Source: Cladopsammia gracilis (lineage: Eukaryota; Cnidaria; Anthozoa; Scleractinia; Dendrophylliidae). Taken from it: a stretch of DNA of 64,000 nt. Location: assembly GCA_022457155.1 (NCBI GenBank), contig JAJGOT010000037.1, forward strand, positions 124,001 through 188,000. Direction: 5' to 3'. A program made the translations under genes and the position numbers. This document shows, one piece after another, positions 48,701 through 62,608 of the stretch (position 1 is the stretch's first letter; the number at the start of each line of letters is the position of its first letter). The notes under the pieces are model-generated. The model was given only the letters and a program-made list of their open reading frames with translations, was not told the origin of the DNA and ran no database searches.

Positions 48701-50727
48701 AATAAAAGACTGACAAGTTGGGCTTAATGTAGATGAACAACCAGTGTGCATCAACATTCATTCATTTGTAAGTGTTTCACTATTATGTACCTTTGCAGTT
48801 CCCAGACAAACATTTAACACCTGACAGGGCAGGATTCTGGCCAAAAAGCCACACACAGTGACACTATACATTTATGGTGGGAGTTGAAAGCAAGCATATT
48901 AAAAATCTAGGTATTTGTCGAGGTAAATCAATATTTTATGTTCACAGCTTCGGTCCTCGATATTTTACACCCAGTTCGCATTTTATATGTAGTCCGTGGT
49001 TCTCAGTTTGCGTCTCATTCCATAGTCCGCATTTCCACAGTCTTCATTTTTTATACCAAGTCCATAGTCCGCAGTCCGTGTTTTATACCAAGTCCATAGT
49101 CCGCAGTCCGTGTTTTATACCTAGTCCGTAGTCCGCAGTCCGTGTTTTATACCCAGTCCGTAGTCCGCACTCTGTGTTTTATACCCAGTCCGTAGTCCGC
49201 AGTCCGTGTTTTATACCCAGTCCGTAGTCCACACTCTGTGTTTTATACCCAGTCCGTAGTCCGCAGTCCGTGTTTTATACCCAGTCCGTAGTCTGCACTC
49301 CATCTTTTATACCCAGTCCGTAGTCCGCACTCTGTGTTTTATACTCAGTCCATAGTCCGCACTCTGTGTTTTATACCCAGTCCGTAGTCCGCAGTCCGTG
49401 TTTTATACCCAGTCCGTAGTCCGCACTCCATCTTTTATACCCAGTCCGTAGTCCGCACTCTGTGTTTTATACTCAGTCCGTAGTCCGCACTCTGTGTTTT
49501 ATACCCAGTCCGTAGTCCGCAGTCCGTGTTTTATACCCAGTCCGTAGTCCGCACTCTGTGTTTTATACCCAGTCCGTAGTCCGCACTCTGTGTTTTATAC
49601 CCAGTCCGTAGTCCGTCCGCACTCTGTGTTTTATACCCAGTCCGTAGTCCGCACTCTGTGTTTTATTCCCAGTCCGTAGTCCGTGTTTTATACCCAGTCC
49701 GTAGTCCGCACTCCATCTTTTATACCCAGTCCGTAGTCCGCACTCTGTGTTTTATACTCAGTCCGTAGTCCGCACTCTGTGTTTTATACTCAGTCCGTAG
49801 TCCGCAGTCCGTGTTTTGTGCTGACGGTATATTTTACTGTAAGAACAAAGATATTTTTTTCCTACCTTTTTATTCTTTCAAACAGCTCATTCAAGAACAC
49901 ACATCTGGGAGAATCCAATCCAGCAGTGGTGGCAGAAACCCTACACAGTGTGTTGAAAAAAATGTTTATTTTAATGTATGATATATGGCCTTGAACCATG
50001 CTCACAGTGAACAACAAACTAAATAATAAATGACTTTTGATGGGAAGCGTGTTTACTTGAGCCTACTTTGGGCACTTACAGGGTAGGAATCAACAATGTG
50101 TTAGGTGGCCATTGTGACAAACTTTTTTGTTCAGGGAAAGAATTTCACCGTCTGGCAAAATGTTTATACTTGTGATGATTAGAGCTGAAGGAAATTGTTG
50201 ACAAACCACTGTGGTATCCCATCTGCAGTGCTTCATTTAGCTTGACCAGAGTAGCTTTCATTTCTCAGACCATTTAATGAAGGTATGCAATACAACACTT
50301 AAAAAGTAATAAAAGATCTTCACTGTCTCACTCCAGTTTTAAAGAATCATAAATAAAACCAGAAAAAAAGAGAAGTTGCCACAAAATAACTGAACTGCTG
50401 TTACATACCATTCATCCCAGCCCCATTTAAACTGAAAGTTGCTGAGGTGATATGAAAACCAATGGACAAACCTAAAAAAAATCATATCATAATCCTTTAT
50501 TAAGGACAAACATAAATATTGTCGAATTTGTGAGCTCTGTAGTACATAACTTTTTATTCGTTCATTATTTGTTCATTTGTTTTAATTGATTACTAAATTT
50601 GTACATAATTTCTTTTTTATCTTTTATTGTACATACATTTTAGTTAAATTAATTTTAAGTAATAAAGTCCTCAATTAGCTTGCTGTAATAGCTAATAACT
50701 TTGACACTTCAATAAAGGTATTATTAC

Positions 50728-50760
<33 letters not shown>

Positions 50761-53700
50761 TATTATTATTGTTATTATGACTACAATACACCTTAACAGA
50801 CCAATTTTAGTTTTAGATAAACTGACATCAACTTAAAAGTTATACTAGTCTTAGGCTTATCGCTCTTTAAAATGAATATTTGAATATATGAATATTTAAG
50901 CATGAATGTTTTAGTTGTAGACAGGTAACCCCAAGGAATTTGAATTGTTAGGCAAGGTAATATAACCTCAGTTGAGATCTACAAACTCTAATCAGTTAAA
51001 GCTTTGTGCAGTATTTTTTTTAGTATTACCCTTCACTACAAAACTAGTAATTTAACAAAGTTCAAACATGTTATGGTTCTTATTTCTTCACATTAATTCA
51101 AGCTATCAAAGCAGTACAAACCAATCTATCTTTTTGTCATACTACACTAATCTTGTTTTTCATATTCCATAGTAATTCAGAACAATATCCTGAACTCTTA
51201 TCTGGCAGATGATGCTAGGAGTGGTATCACAATTACGTCCAACAAAAACAAAATAGTTCAATAGCTCTGTAGATACATGTTTTTTGCATGTTTAAATATA
51301 TTCTTTTGTATTATTTCTTTTTCTTGCTCCAAAAAGATAGTCATTTACACCTCATGCAGTAGATCAATCATCGCAATGAAAATATGGATTAAAAAGCTAA
51401 CTGAATACAAAATTAAAAAATTTCGGTAGGGCCAGCAGGCAAGAAATAATTTTAAAACAGGTCAACTTTTTAAATTGCAAACATGTTTTGGATGAAACTT
51501 CATCCATCTTAAGTGCAAAAAACAGAACCTGCTAGTGGGTGTGATATAAATGCAAGAAAGGATACAATGGTAGTTATATGTTCCACATTGTTTGTAACGC
51601 TGTATTTATATCACACACACACTAGCAGGTTCTGTTTTTTTTTGTACTGGACATAGATGACGTTTCATCCAAAACATGTTTGCAATTTAAAAAGTTGTGA
51701 CCCTTTTGAGAATACAAATTGCATGGACCTGAAAGGCTGTGTATGTTCCACATACTGTATTAGTAAAACAATCCTATGGTCAGTAATACAAACCTTTCTG
51801 CACAAGTAACATTCATTGTATCTAGTTTCTCATACAACAGTTCTGTGGCTTGTGCAACCTGATTAACTTCAGTTAAGGAAGAAAGAAAACAAAGAGTAAT
51901 GCTAAAACGACCTTTTAAAATTACAAATGTCTTTGGTGTTTATCAGTGCCACTTTGGCACTTTATTAAACAATCATTACTATTATTGTCAACATTCTCCA
52001 TACATCACAGCAAGATTAGTTGTAGTTTTGAAATATCTAAAAAGGGCATGTATTATAAGATAAGGACCCATTATGAGATCCCTTCTGTTGCAGCTACATG
52101 TAGTCTGTGGCAATAATCTCTGGGGTGGGGAGGGGGAAGGGGAGAGGTAGTCCCATATAAAAGTGACAGCATATGCTCCAAAGAAAAAATGTTTTTTAAA
52201 CCCTCAAGGGTACCAGAATCTTGCATCATGGGAGTGGCTCAACTTATGGTATTGGGGGGGGAGGGGGGGGGGGGGTAAACACATTAGTTTAACAGTAAGA
52301 ATGTCAGGAATGTCTGTTATTAACTTCAAACCACCAACCTATGTGAAAATGTTTTTGCTTATAAAATTATTAAATAAACTATTTACAAGGCTAAAATATT
52401 AAATGCAATAAAATGAACGTTTTCGACTCATTAAGTCATCTTCAGGGTAACAAACCGTCTGCTAGAAGCATATTTTATATGTTTTAAGTGATTCCCAATG
52501 GGAACAGTCTTCCCATGTAAGAATGAACTTGTTTGTTCAAACTGGTGCTCCATGGCATTGTTGAATTATTAGGCCTTCAATAATTCTGCACTTGTGAAAA
52601 GATTTGGCTGTACAAAGGATTCGCCAACTAAAACAATGGGACGGATTCTCACGGAGGTGACGGGCTGGTTCAGAGTCATTACAAGGGTTTGAATGTTCAT
52701 CAATTCGCACCTCCATATTCCTCATGGTCTCACTGACGTAATTATCACTGCAAGAAGAGTCCTCTTTATAGACAACATGCAATCTGTGTTTTTGTCTTTA
52801 AGGTTGAAAAGACTTTAAATTTGTCTTGTTTGCCGGATGATGAAAATGTATTGGAAGCATGTCAAATGGTTCAACTTGGAGATAAAAGTTTTGCTACATG
52901 TTTAATTTCTGTTGCAGTAAGGCAGCTTGATGAAAATCTTCTTACGCTCTTCAAATTCGTAGGAAGACTGTTCCCTTCGGGAATCACTTTAAAACCCATA
53001 AAATGTGCATCTAGCGGACGGTCTTTTACCCTGAAGATGACTTAATCAGTTGAAAAACGTTTGGTTTTTTTCTTTTAACTTTTTTAGCCTTGTAAAAAGT
53101 ATTTTTAAATCTTAAAGCAAATATTATAAAATTATTATAAATTTTTGAAAATTTAAGGTAGCTCTAAACCTCTTCCTAATTGTTTTTTTTTACCTTTTGC
53201 AAAAGGTTGAATCTAAACAAGCTAATTACAATTCCATAATTAAAAGAATGATGGCAAAGAAATAAGAAAGATGTAGTTCATCATGCCACAAGCATGGGAT
53301 AAAGATTATGCTGGTGACATGTTCAACATTACATCTTTCTCATCTCTTTCTTTGGTTATAGGCACTAAAAGCTAAAATGAAGGAATCTTTAACAGGTTAT
53401 ATCTGTTATATCATCACAATGACATTAACTTGTCCACCAATGGCAGGGCATTTGTTTGATACCATTATTGTAGCATCAACTGATAAAGAATTGTAGTATT
53501 GATCCATCAAAGTATGAACGATAGAAAATTGAGACAAACAGACAAAACTAGATGCTATTGATGATCAGTATTAAACATTCATAAGGTTATGTACTGTTAT
53601 TAACAAACGCTGCAGTCAAGCTACCTGTATTGCCAGCATTGTGAAAATGCTTTTAGGCCAAAATTTAGATAGCTCAAGTGAAGTTACAATATCAAGGATA

Positions 53701-56700
53701 CAACTCCCGGCATTGTGTTAGGCTGTACTTTGCACAGTTCGATAATTAAAGATCCAAAGAAAATATTTGCATAGTGAGGGTTTGGAAGTCTGAACAATTC
53801 TGCAAAAACCACCTGAAAAATAAGGAAGGAACAATAATTTCATTGATTTTTATTTTCAATTTTTCAACACTATTATCAATAAATATTTTTTAAAACAAAT
53901 TTTCAAGTTTGAAAATGCACATTATTAAAGCAAAATACAAATTTGACATTTCAAAATATGTCCAGTAATGCTTTTTTATGGCCTTATACACACAGCAGTA
54001 GGATTTTCAGTAACACAAATCAGTTTAGGTGACTTATGATGATAAAAAAACTTGGCAAAACAAATTACTTCTGGGTTTAGAAATTGAAAATGGTTACATG
54101 TTTAGATAACCTGCTCCCAAACTCTATCAAGTGTTCACTTCAAGACATGTAAGCAGAGGGTAGCAATTTGCTTTATAAATTATTTTTAAAAATAAAGCCC
54201 AGCAAACAGTCTGTGATGCCATACTTGTGTTCACATAATTTAGTTATCCATGTAAGCCAGAGGAGGGGGAAGCAAAATCCCTATCCTAGGGTCAATAATA
54301 TGGGTTAAATGATCCCCAATCAGGCAAATAACAACTCTTATAATTCAACGCATCGATGCATTGCCCAAATATGGTCATAAAGCTCTCAGTATATGTTAGG
54401 TCTACATGATGTACATCCAGCGATTGACTCAGCTCAACTTCGACGTTTGAAAATTTGGTGTTGATGGAAGGACTAATAAGCCACATCAACTACAGGTATC
54501 ATTTCTTGTATCCTTAAGCTGTGAATTTTTGTAAGACATACTATCCATGCTGCAGTTCTTTCAGACTTTTCGCTGCTATGTTTAGGTAGCCATGTTTTTA
54601 TTCATTTTGTTTTGATTCTGAATTGAACTTTTTAAGACATGATGATGTAACACCTGTAACTAAGAAATTCTATGCCATTTTACTGTGTTTAAATTTGTGT
54701 AGTCTTAACTCTGTCCCACTCATTATGTAGACGAAAACTCTTCGTAGAAACTCTCAAATTGTGTACACAAAATTAATTTTAGCTTGACAAAATGTTCGGC
54801 ATTTGCTGCTCTTGTTGTGTAAGAAATGGCATGAGGTAAAATATTGTTGTAAGCCTTTTTACTCAATATAAGGTTGTGTATCTCAATGATTTTTTTCTGG
54901 AAACTGATTTGTTATCATTGTGTTGAATTATAAAACATTTATAACATTCAAGCTTGCACAATATCGCCTGATTGTAGCCAACTCGGCCTACGGCCTTGTC
55001 GGCTAAGTATCCAGTGATATAGTGATTCACTTTCACACTATAACCGTTAAATGTAAGTACTAGATATTTATAAATAAACAATTGTGTTGTAATTTCCTCT
55101 TCATCACACATTCAAACAAATGTCCCCTGGTGGCCCAGTCATCACATCAAATTCCCAAGGGGGGGGGGGGATGACAATAAATATTAAGGTAATTTAAAGG
55201 GATAGTTTCATAGTTGGGCGCATATGTACAGATTAAAATGCTTTTTTGCCAAATGGATTGGTTAAAAAACCACTCACATTTACTTCAATAATCACATACT
55301 ATAATAATAAGTCCAAACAAAGCGAAGGATGAGCAAAATTCACAGAATATTTCAACAGATTACACCGACAGAGTCAACAATAAATAAAACCTATGGGCAT
55401 GTATAATCATCCATTCAATCAGCTGACTCACCGCGACATTTTCACAGGCAAATTTCCCGCCAGAGTTACCTTCTCACTTCCGATTGGTCAAAACAATTAA
55501 ATTAAATGGGTCACATCATAGCTTGCACATGCACCGAACCGTGAAACCCTCCCTTTAATGTCCCACACATGCCTGGCCTTCCCCACCCTTCAAGCTTAAC
55601 ATTGATCAGTACATAAGATCATCAAACAAGCATAGTTTATACCATGAATTCCCCCTTGTCATTGGAGAACTTACCTCTATAATGCAGTAGTTCATTGGTA
55701 CTTTAGACTTTCCAGGTAAATTCAACAGCTGATTAGCACTAAAAGAGTCAATTTGTTATTAAATAGTACTTATAAATTAACATAAGTAACAATTACTCAT
55801 ATTTGCATTTGGCTGACACAGCAAAAAATTCTACTTTTCAAGTTTTCCTCACCCCACAAAAACCAACATTCAACATTCAAAAGTATTGATCCAGAAACCA
55901 AGAGCCATAGATTCATCAGTCAGTGACAGTATTCTTCTTGTTAAACAGTCTTTTTTACGAATTTATTTACAGGGAATTGTACAGGACTACTGAACATAAT
56001 TTTTTTTTTATAATAAATGACAATTCAACTGTTTGAATCATGAATGTTACCATTCTTTTCTGTCCTTGAAATGAGCATTTAGTGTTCTTTGAATACTCTC
56101 TTCTACTAGATATCTCTCAATTGCATGAGCTCCTGGCATTGAAGGTCCCTTAAGAAAAAAAAAACATCAAATAAATTCCATATTGTCAATTTATTTACAG
56201 AACTATTTTTTAAATATTTTGTAACATTTTTATTTACACTTATAAAATTCATTAATAATTCATAACAGTTATGACAAATCAATAGGTGGTATTTGAGTCA
56301 CATGTACACCTCTGTAAACCCCAATACAAATCAACTGAGTTGATGAATTATCAAGGAGGCTAGAAAGGATTTTCAGCTGCTTGTGTGCGCGACGTGCACT
56401 CATCATGCATTGATGCACGCGTCACCTGATTTTCCTATCAAAAAGTAGCGCGCGCAGGTCACCGGAAATGAAAATACTGCGTAAAATCATGCGAACCCGA
56501 AATAAATCGTGCATAAAATATTCCTCTTTATCTCGAAAGTTTGTTCGGTGACCTATCCTGATTTTCTGTATGCAAGCAGTATTCGGTATTTCCTATCTTG
56601 CACAAAAGTTTCAGAAAAAATTATCTGGCGGAATATTTTTCTTATCTGACAACAACCTTTTTGGAAATAACTTGATTTCCACTAGATAGATTTTTGCCAT

Positions 56701-59700
56701 AGAGCCAAAAAGAAAAGAAAATAAGTTATGCTTTCCAAATTGAGAAAAAACTTATAGGTCACCAAGTTAGTTTTAAAGATAATTAGCGAAAACTGAGTTT
56801 TAGAGGCTCTTTTCAGAGAGTGGTACTGTTGCCATAGTAATGTCTATGACATCATAAGCACTCTTAAAGTATTGCCTGATAATAGGGTCATATAGATATC
56901 CAAAAGTTGTCCATATCACTGGTTGCGTTATTTTATAATATTTCATCATTTAGACACACTATTGAAAGCAAGAAACACTTATGAGCCTCTTTAAACAGTA
57001 GAATCAACTTTTGATGCAGACACCTGGTCAGCTAATTAGTGTTCATACAGATCTCTACACATTGTTTCATTTCATAAGTACGATAAAATATTTGCGTCCG
57101 ATCTGTATGGGCGTTTACAATGGCTCGCCTTCGGCTCGCCATTGTAACACCCAGATGCGAGTATTTTATCTACTACAAAAAGTGAATTCATTATAGATTA
57201 TTAGAAGCAAAGGTCAGTATCTCTTAGAGTAATCTAACAACAAAACTGATTTATTTGTCAGGGAAACAAGAAAAGTGGATGAATTTTAGTGTTGATCAGT
57301 CATGGATAGGCACAAGAAGTGACTCATAATAATTCATTTTTCTCATACTATCCACCATGGAAACCACACTAACTGCTTTAAAGGCCAATTTAGATAGTAC
57401 AACTTTGTCACATGCAATGTGCTTACGTCTATGACATGAATTGTATCATGTAAATCAAACCTATACCTGGCTTACAAGTGTTGCATGATTTTGAAACATG
57501 ATTTAAAACCCTGACACATCATAGCCACAAACAATCTCACATAAGCAGTGTCGTGTATAAACAACCAACATGTACTACAAAAGTTGCATGCAACAGTCGT
57601 AAGCAAGAGTTGTACCTTCTTATTTGACCTTTAGAATGCCAAAGCTGCTGAGCTAGCTGCTATTTATAATTGAAGATTAAATTGAACTTACTTCTTCTGG
57701 TACATCTGTGTAATCAAACATTCTGTAGACTACACAAGGAAGAGGGTAAACAATGCCATCTTTATGTGGTGGGACTGTGAATGACGGAAGAGTATGCTGC
57801 AAACAAAATACACAATTATTACAAATATTGAAATAGACAAGAGCTCCAGCCAAGAATATCCTCGCTATAATTTAATTGTGCAGTACTGTTCTACTCTCGT
57901 GTATTAAAAATAAAATTTCTGAGACTTTGTAAGCAAAATGAAATGCATTTGCAAATTGTTTGTTCCACATTTATTCTGTGAATACAGTTCTAAGTTTGAT
58001 TTAAATGTAAAGTACAAAATCATGTAGATTTGGATTCTTTGCTTGTGTGGATTTTTATAAAAATAATGTTGAAAAGGTCAATTCTGAATGTCTGAATAGG
58101 TTAAATTGTAATCACTTATTAAAATGGTGTGTTTAACAATACAGCCATTGGAATAATACATTGTATTAGCCCTTCAAGTCTGAGCAAATTTGTCTCCTAA
58201 AAAACACATTTCTAGTGTTTGATAAGAAGCCCAAATCACTGCAAGTTTCAACTTCTCATCATTTATTATTTTTTTTACCTGATTTGTAAGCCATAAAATT
58301 GTTAGCTATTTATACAAGCAATTAAAACTTAAGATGCAAAAACACATCTTTGTTATTCATTCTATTATTTTCTTCCATGCTAACCTGATAGTTGACAGTC
58401 ATGCAATTACATCACATGCCTGACAAAAACATTCACTTTTGAGGGTGGGCTTAAAACTGTCTCACACAAAAAAATGTATTAAAAAAGCCTAATCATAAAC
58501 ACAAGAGTGTTCACAAGTGGCAGTGCAACAGGAGAGAATGGTAGTGGAAATGTAACACTTTCTCACAGACAACAAAATAATGACAACTGAAAGTTTTGCT
58601 GTCATTCACAGGGCTGTCATTAGGGGCCATAACCTGTAACACCTGTTAGGGCTGAGCTCAGTCGGTGTTACGGGTGATGGTTGCCTGTAAAGAATATTCA
58701 CGGAGCAAAACACATTGAAATTTATTTATATACATTCCCAATCGAACGTTGTTGAATTCCGACACCATTTTCAGCAGCAAAACTCATTATGCAATGCACC
58801 GTGCTAACTGTAAATTGGATTAGGCTGACTATTTTTTTATGGTTCCGTGTTGCGTGACCACTATTCCACACAGGTAGTTTATCTTCAGATTCATGATTTT
58901 GCCATAAACAAAAGGAAGGAACCCACATCAAGGCAACCTGGAATAGACAGTTTTTTTTTCCAAGCCCCAACGGACCGAAGGAAATGGAGGTGATAAAGTT
59001 TGAGTCAAAGCACTTACAACATGTACTTCACTATTTTCGTAATTAACACATTCCAATAATTATGTTTTTGCCCTGTTTTATTTGCATTACTTTTTAATTG
59101 AGAAAATAAAAAAATTACTGCCCCAGAGTGCTGGAAAATGTATTTCAGAGAGTCTCATTTAAAAAATTTCCTTGGGGGGTATGCCCCCAGCCCCATTAGA
59201 AACTCAGGCCCCTCAGGCCTTCGTTTACATGGCCTTCGGCCATGTGTTTATATGTTACGGGTGAAAACTTGGATGTTACACCTGCTTCAAAACTTAATGA
59301 CAGCCCTGATTCAGTATTCTAATCAAACACCAGATATGTTAATCCTCTTTATTAAGTTGCCTTAGAAAACAGACTGACAATTTTTTGCGGTTGCACCACT
59401 ATGGGTCCCTTCGTGAAGAGATGTCCCAGAAACAAGCGCAAAATACTGTAAGTACTGATGATGTAACACAATCCAGATCTGGGTAGTCCTTCTGATTGGT
59501 TGAGATATTGTTTCAACCAATCAGAAGGACTACCCTGATCTGGGTAGGATTACATCACCAGTATGGTATTTTTGCACTCATTTCTCAGACGTCTTTTCGC
59601 GGAGGGGACTGTAGTGGCACCATAGCGAAAAATCATCTGTTTTCTCAGGCTATTTATTAAGTAGTTTAAACTGTAATGGAACTCCTCCAAAGGATTACAC

Positions 59701-62568
59701 TATACCTGCAAAGCATCTCCCAGAACATCATCAAAAGCAAGATAAGGCCTCCTAATATGTTTTTCCTTAATTAAAAAAAAAAAAACATACAAAGTCATGT
59801 AGTTCTGTAATTGAGCAACTACACCATTCAAACTGAAACTAACAAATTAGGAGATGGATATAAAGTATGTTTTTATTGTTAATACTTTTAATATTTTATT
59901 ATTTTTTCTCCTAATTAGTAAAATTCCTGTCAAGATCAATTACATTCATTTGGTATAATGGAAATGATCAACATATACATGATGTATAAGATATAATGCA
60001 AATGAAGGTCTTCTTAGTCAAGAAATACTTTTAAAGTGAATATGAAGTAACTTTTTATTTTGTCTTTTTTGGAGGCTATTATGTGTTTATTTCGAAATGA
60101 TAAAGAAATTTGTCAGAAAAAAATGTAACGCCTCTTTTTTGCCGTCCAAAGTAGCACAATTTGCAGAAATCAATGTCCCAGAGACTGGGAACGAGTTGTC
60201 GATATCCATGGCGTTGATGACATAGAAAATACTTGAGATTCGTTCTTTTGTATGCTCACAGTGTGTTTTGTTCCATTTTTTCAAAAGAATGTCAGACTGT
60301 GATGTTATGTCTTCTACAGAGTCTCTGTCAGACAGGCAGAAAGTCACCGAGGTCAAAGATTTCTCCTTTGCCACCATGATACACGTGAGTTGAAGTATTT
60401 TCTACATCACAGCATTGTTTGCCCGCGCGCTCAATAGAGACACTTTCTGGCAGGAAATTCAAAACTTTCAAGCCAAATAATTTCACAATGGGAAGAATCT
60501 TTTCGATGAAACTCACAAATTTAGATAAAGAAAGTAAAGCACCATCAAACCATGGAAATTCTTTTTTACTTCATAAGCACTTTAAGGTTTTGTCAATAAA
60601 AACTAAAAATGCATAAAGAATGTGAAATGTCTTGGTTTTCGTTTTTGAGAAATGTCCCCAAATGTTTCAGAAAGGGGTCGGCCGCTTAGTCTCTCATAAG
60701 CCAATTTCTGGAATAAACATTGAAAAAGGTAAAATTGATATTTATTATTATTATTGTGTACTAACCTGCCAATTATCAGTTTTCAGCTTCTTGATTTGTG
60801 CCCAAAGACAGTCCAAGTACTGTTAGACAGTAGAAATACAAGTCACATGATTTGATATCCACACCCTCACATCCTCCACCCCACCCCCAAATCTGCACAA
60901 GCCTGCACAATCTTGAGAAACTGTTGTAAAATCAATGTTTTTCCACCAAGCACCAATGCATAAGAAGCAAAAACACAAATGCAGGGTTTTACAATACTGA
61001 TGCATAGTCATGAATTGTAGAATGTTATATAGTGACAAATTGTAGAGTAAGGGTCAAGTAAGGAAAGAGTAACAAGTAGGGAGAAAAGGTAACCAGTGCA
61101 GGCAACAAACCTCTTCTTGAGGGTGAGGCTCATCCGTTGACCACACACGTAGAGCAGGAATGTGAGTCTTGCTTCTCTGACTAGTTTCCAGAAAGAAAGG
61201 CAAGTTAGAGTAAGTGAACAATACCACTGTCTAGTGGATTCAGACTTGCATATGTTGTGGTTCAAGTTTTTCATTGGTTTCAAACCAGTTTAGTTTTTAT
61301 TTTCCTTTGTCTCAGATTAATCATCATATTCTGAGACAAAGGAAAACAAAAATCAAACTGGTTTGAAAAGTTCAAACCAAAGAAAAGTTTGAATCACAAC
61401 CTATACATGTATATAAGGAAGTGGCCCAGTGTAAAAGTGGTTAAAAATAAAATCTGGGCCCCTCGCCTAGATCCACCTGTCACTGAATGCATTAATACTT
61501 CTGGGACAAATTAAGATAGCTTATTTTTATTATAAGCATACTGTAAACAGCCAGGCCTAAGAAAGCAGTTCATATCAATTTTATGTTTTCATTTGAAGCC
61601 TTCATTTCAAAAAATTCAGTCATGAACATTGTGGGTAATTTATTCTGAAAATATAAGGCAATGAAACAACTCTGACCAAGCACTGCAGTTTTGCTATGTA
61701 CAGTTGCTTGAGTTTGTAGGCAAAGTACATGTAACAGCCATTGATCACCATGCAGATGGGGTAAATTCTCAAAAAATGGATATAGAACTACAGTAACTGT
61801 ACTTTAACAATTTCGTTGAAATAACAATTTGTTGCAAATCTGAGCAATTTTGGAACTTTTTAGTGAAAAGTAAAATTAATGTAACTTTCTGCAGTCAGTT
61901 TTAGAATGATTTTATAGCTGACCAATGAAGCAAAAGACAGTCTATTAAAAGCATTTTACCAAAGACAGTCATAATAAGATGGTACCTTATATAGCTCTGT
62001 ACAGTCATAATAAGATGGTACCTTATATAGCTTTCTACAGTTGATAACAACAGTTCAAATTCTTGGGTCTTTTTCTCTGAAAGTTCCTTTCCAGCCTATA
62101 ATAAAAAGAAATAAAAACTTGTTGGTGATTCAAGGCCTGACAAACTTTCTGGCCTACAGTGTACAGTGCAGGCAATCTTTTCAGCTCATCAAGCCTGCAA
62201 GAAAGCTCTCCATCCTCCATTCTTTCATTTTAACCTACTTTACTCCACTCTACCCTACTTACTAACCTACTCTTATCCCTCACCCCACTTTACAATACCC
62301 TGCCCTCAAATGTGCAACCACCATTCACCTTTCACCTTTAATTTCTATCCTACCTTTCAGTATTCTACCATTTCCTTGTCCATTCTGCTTTAAATTATAC
62401 ACAATTTTTTTGTTCAGTATTCCTTTTTGTTCTTCTCCAATTTATTTTGTTTGGTATGCCTTTTTGTAATTCTTCTCTCTCCCCCTTTTCTCCTCCTTCC
62501 CCTCCTAGCAATTTTCAGACTTCTATTTGGTTTTAATCATTGTCTATTGACAACTACCAGTTAAATAG

Positions 62569-62608
<40 letters not shown>

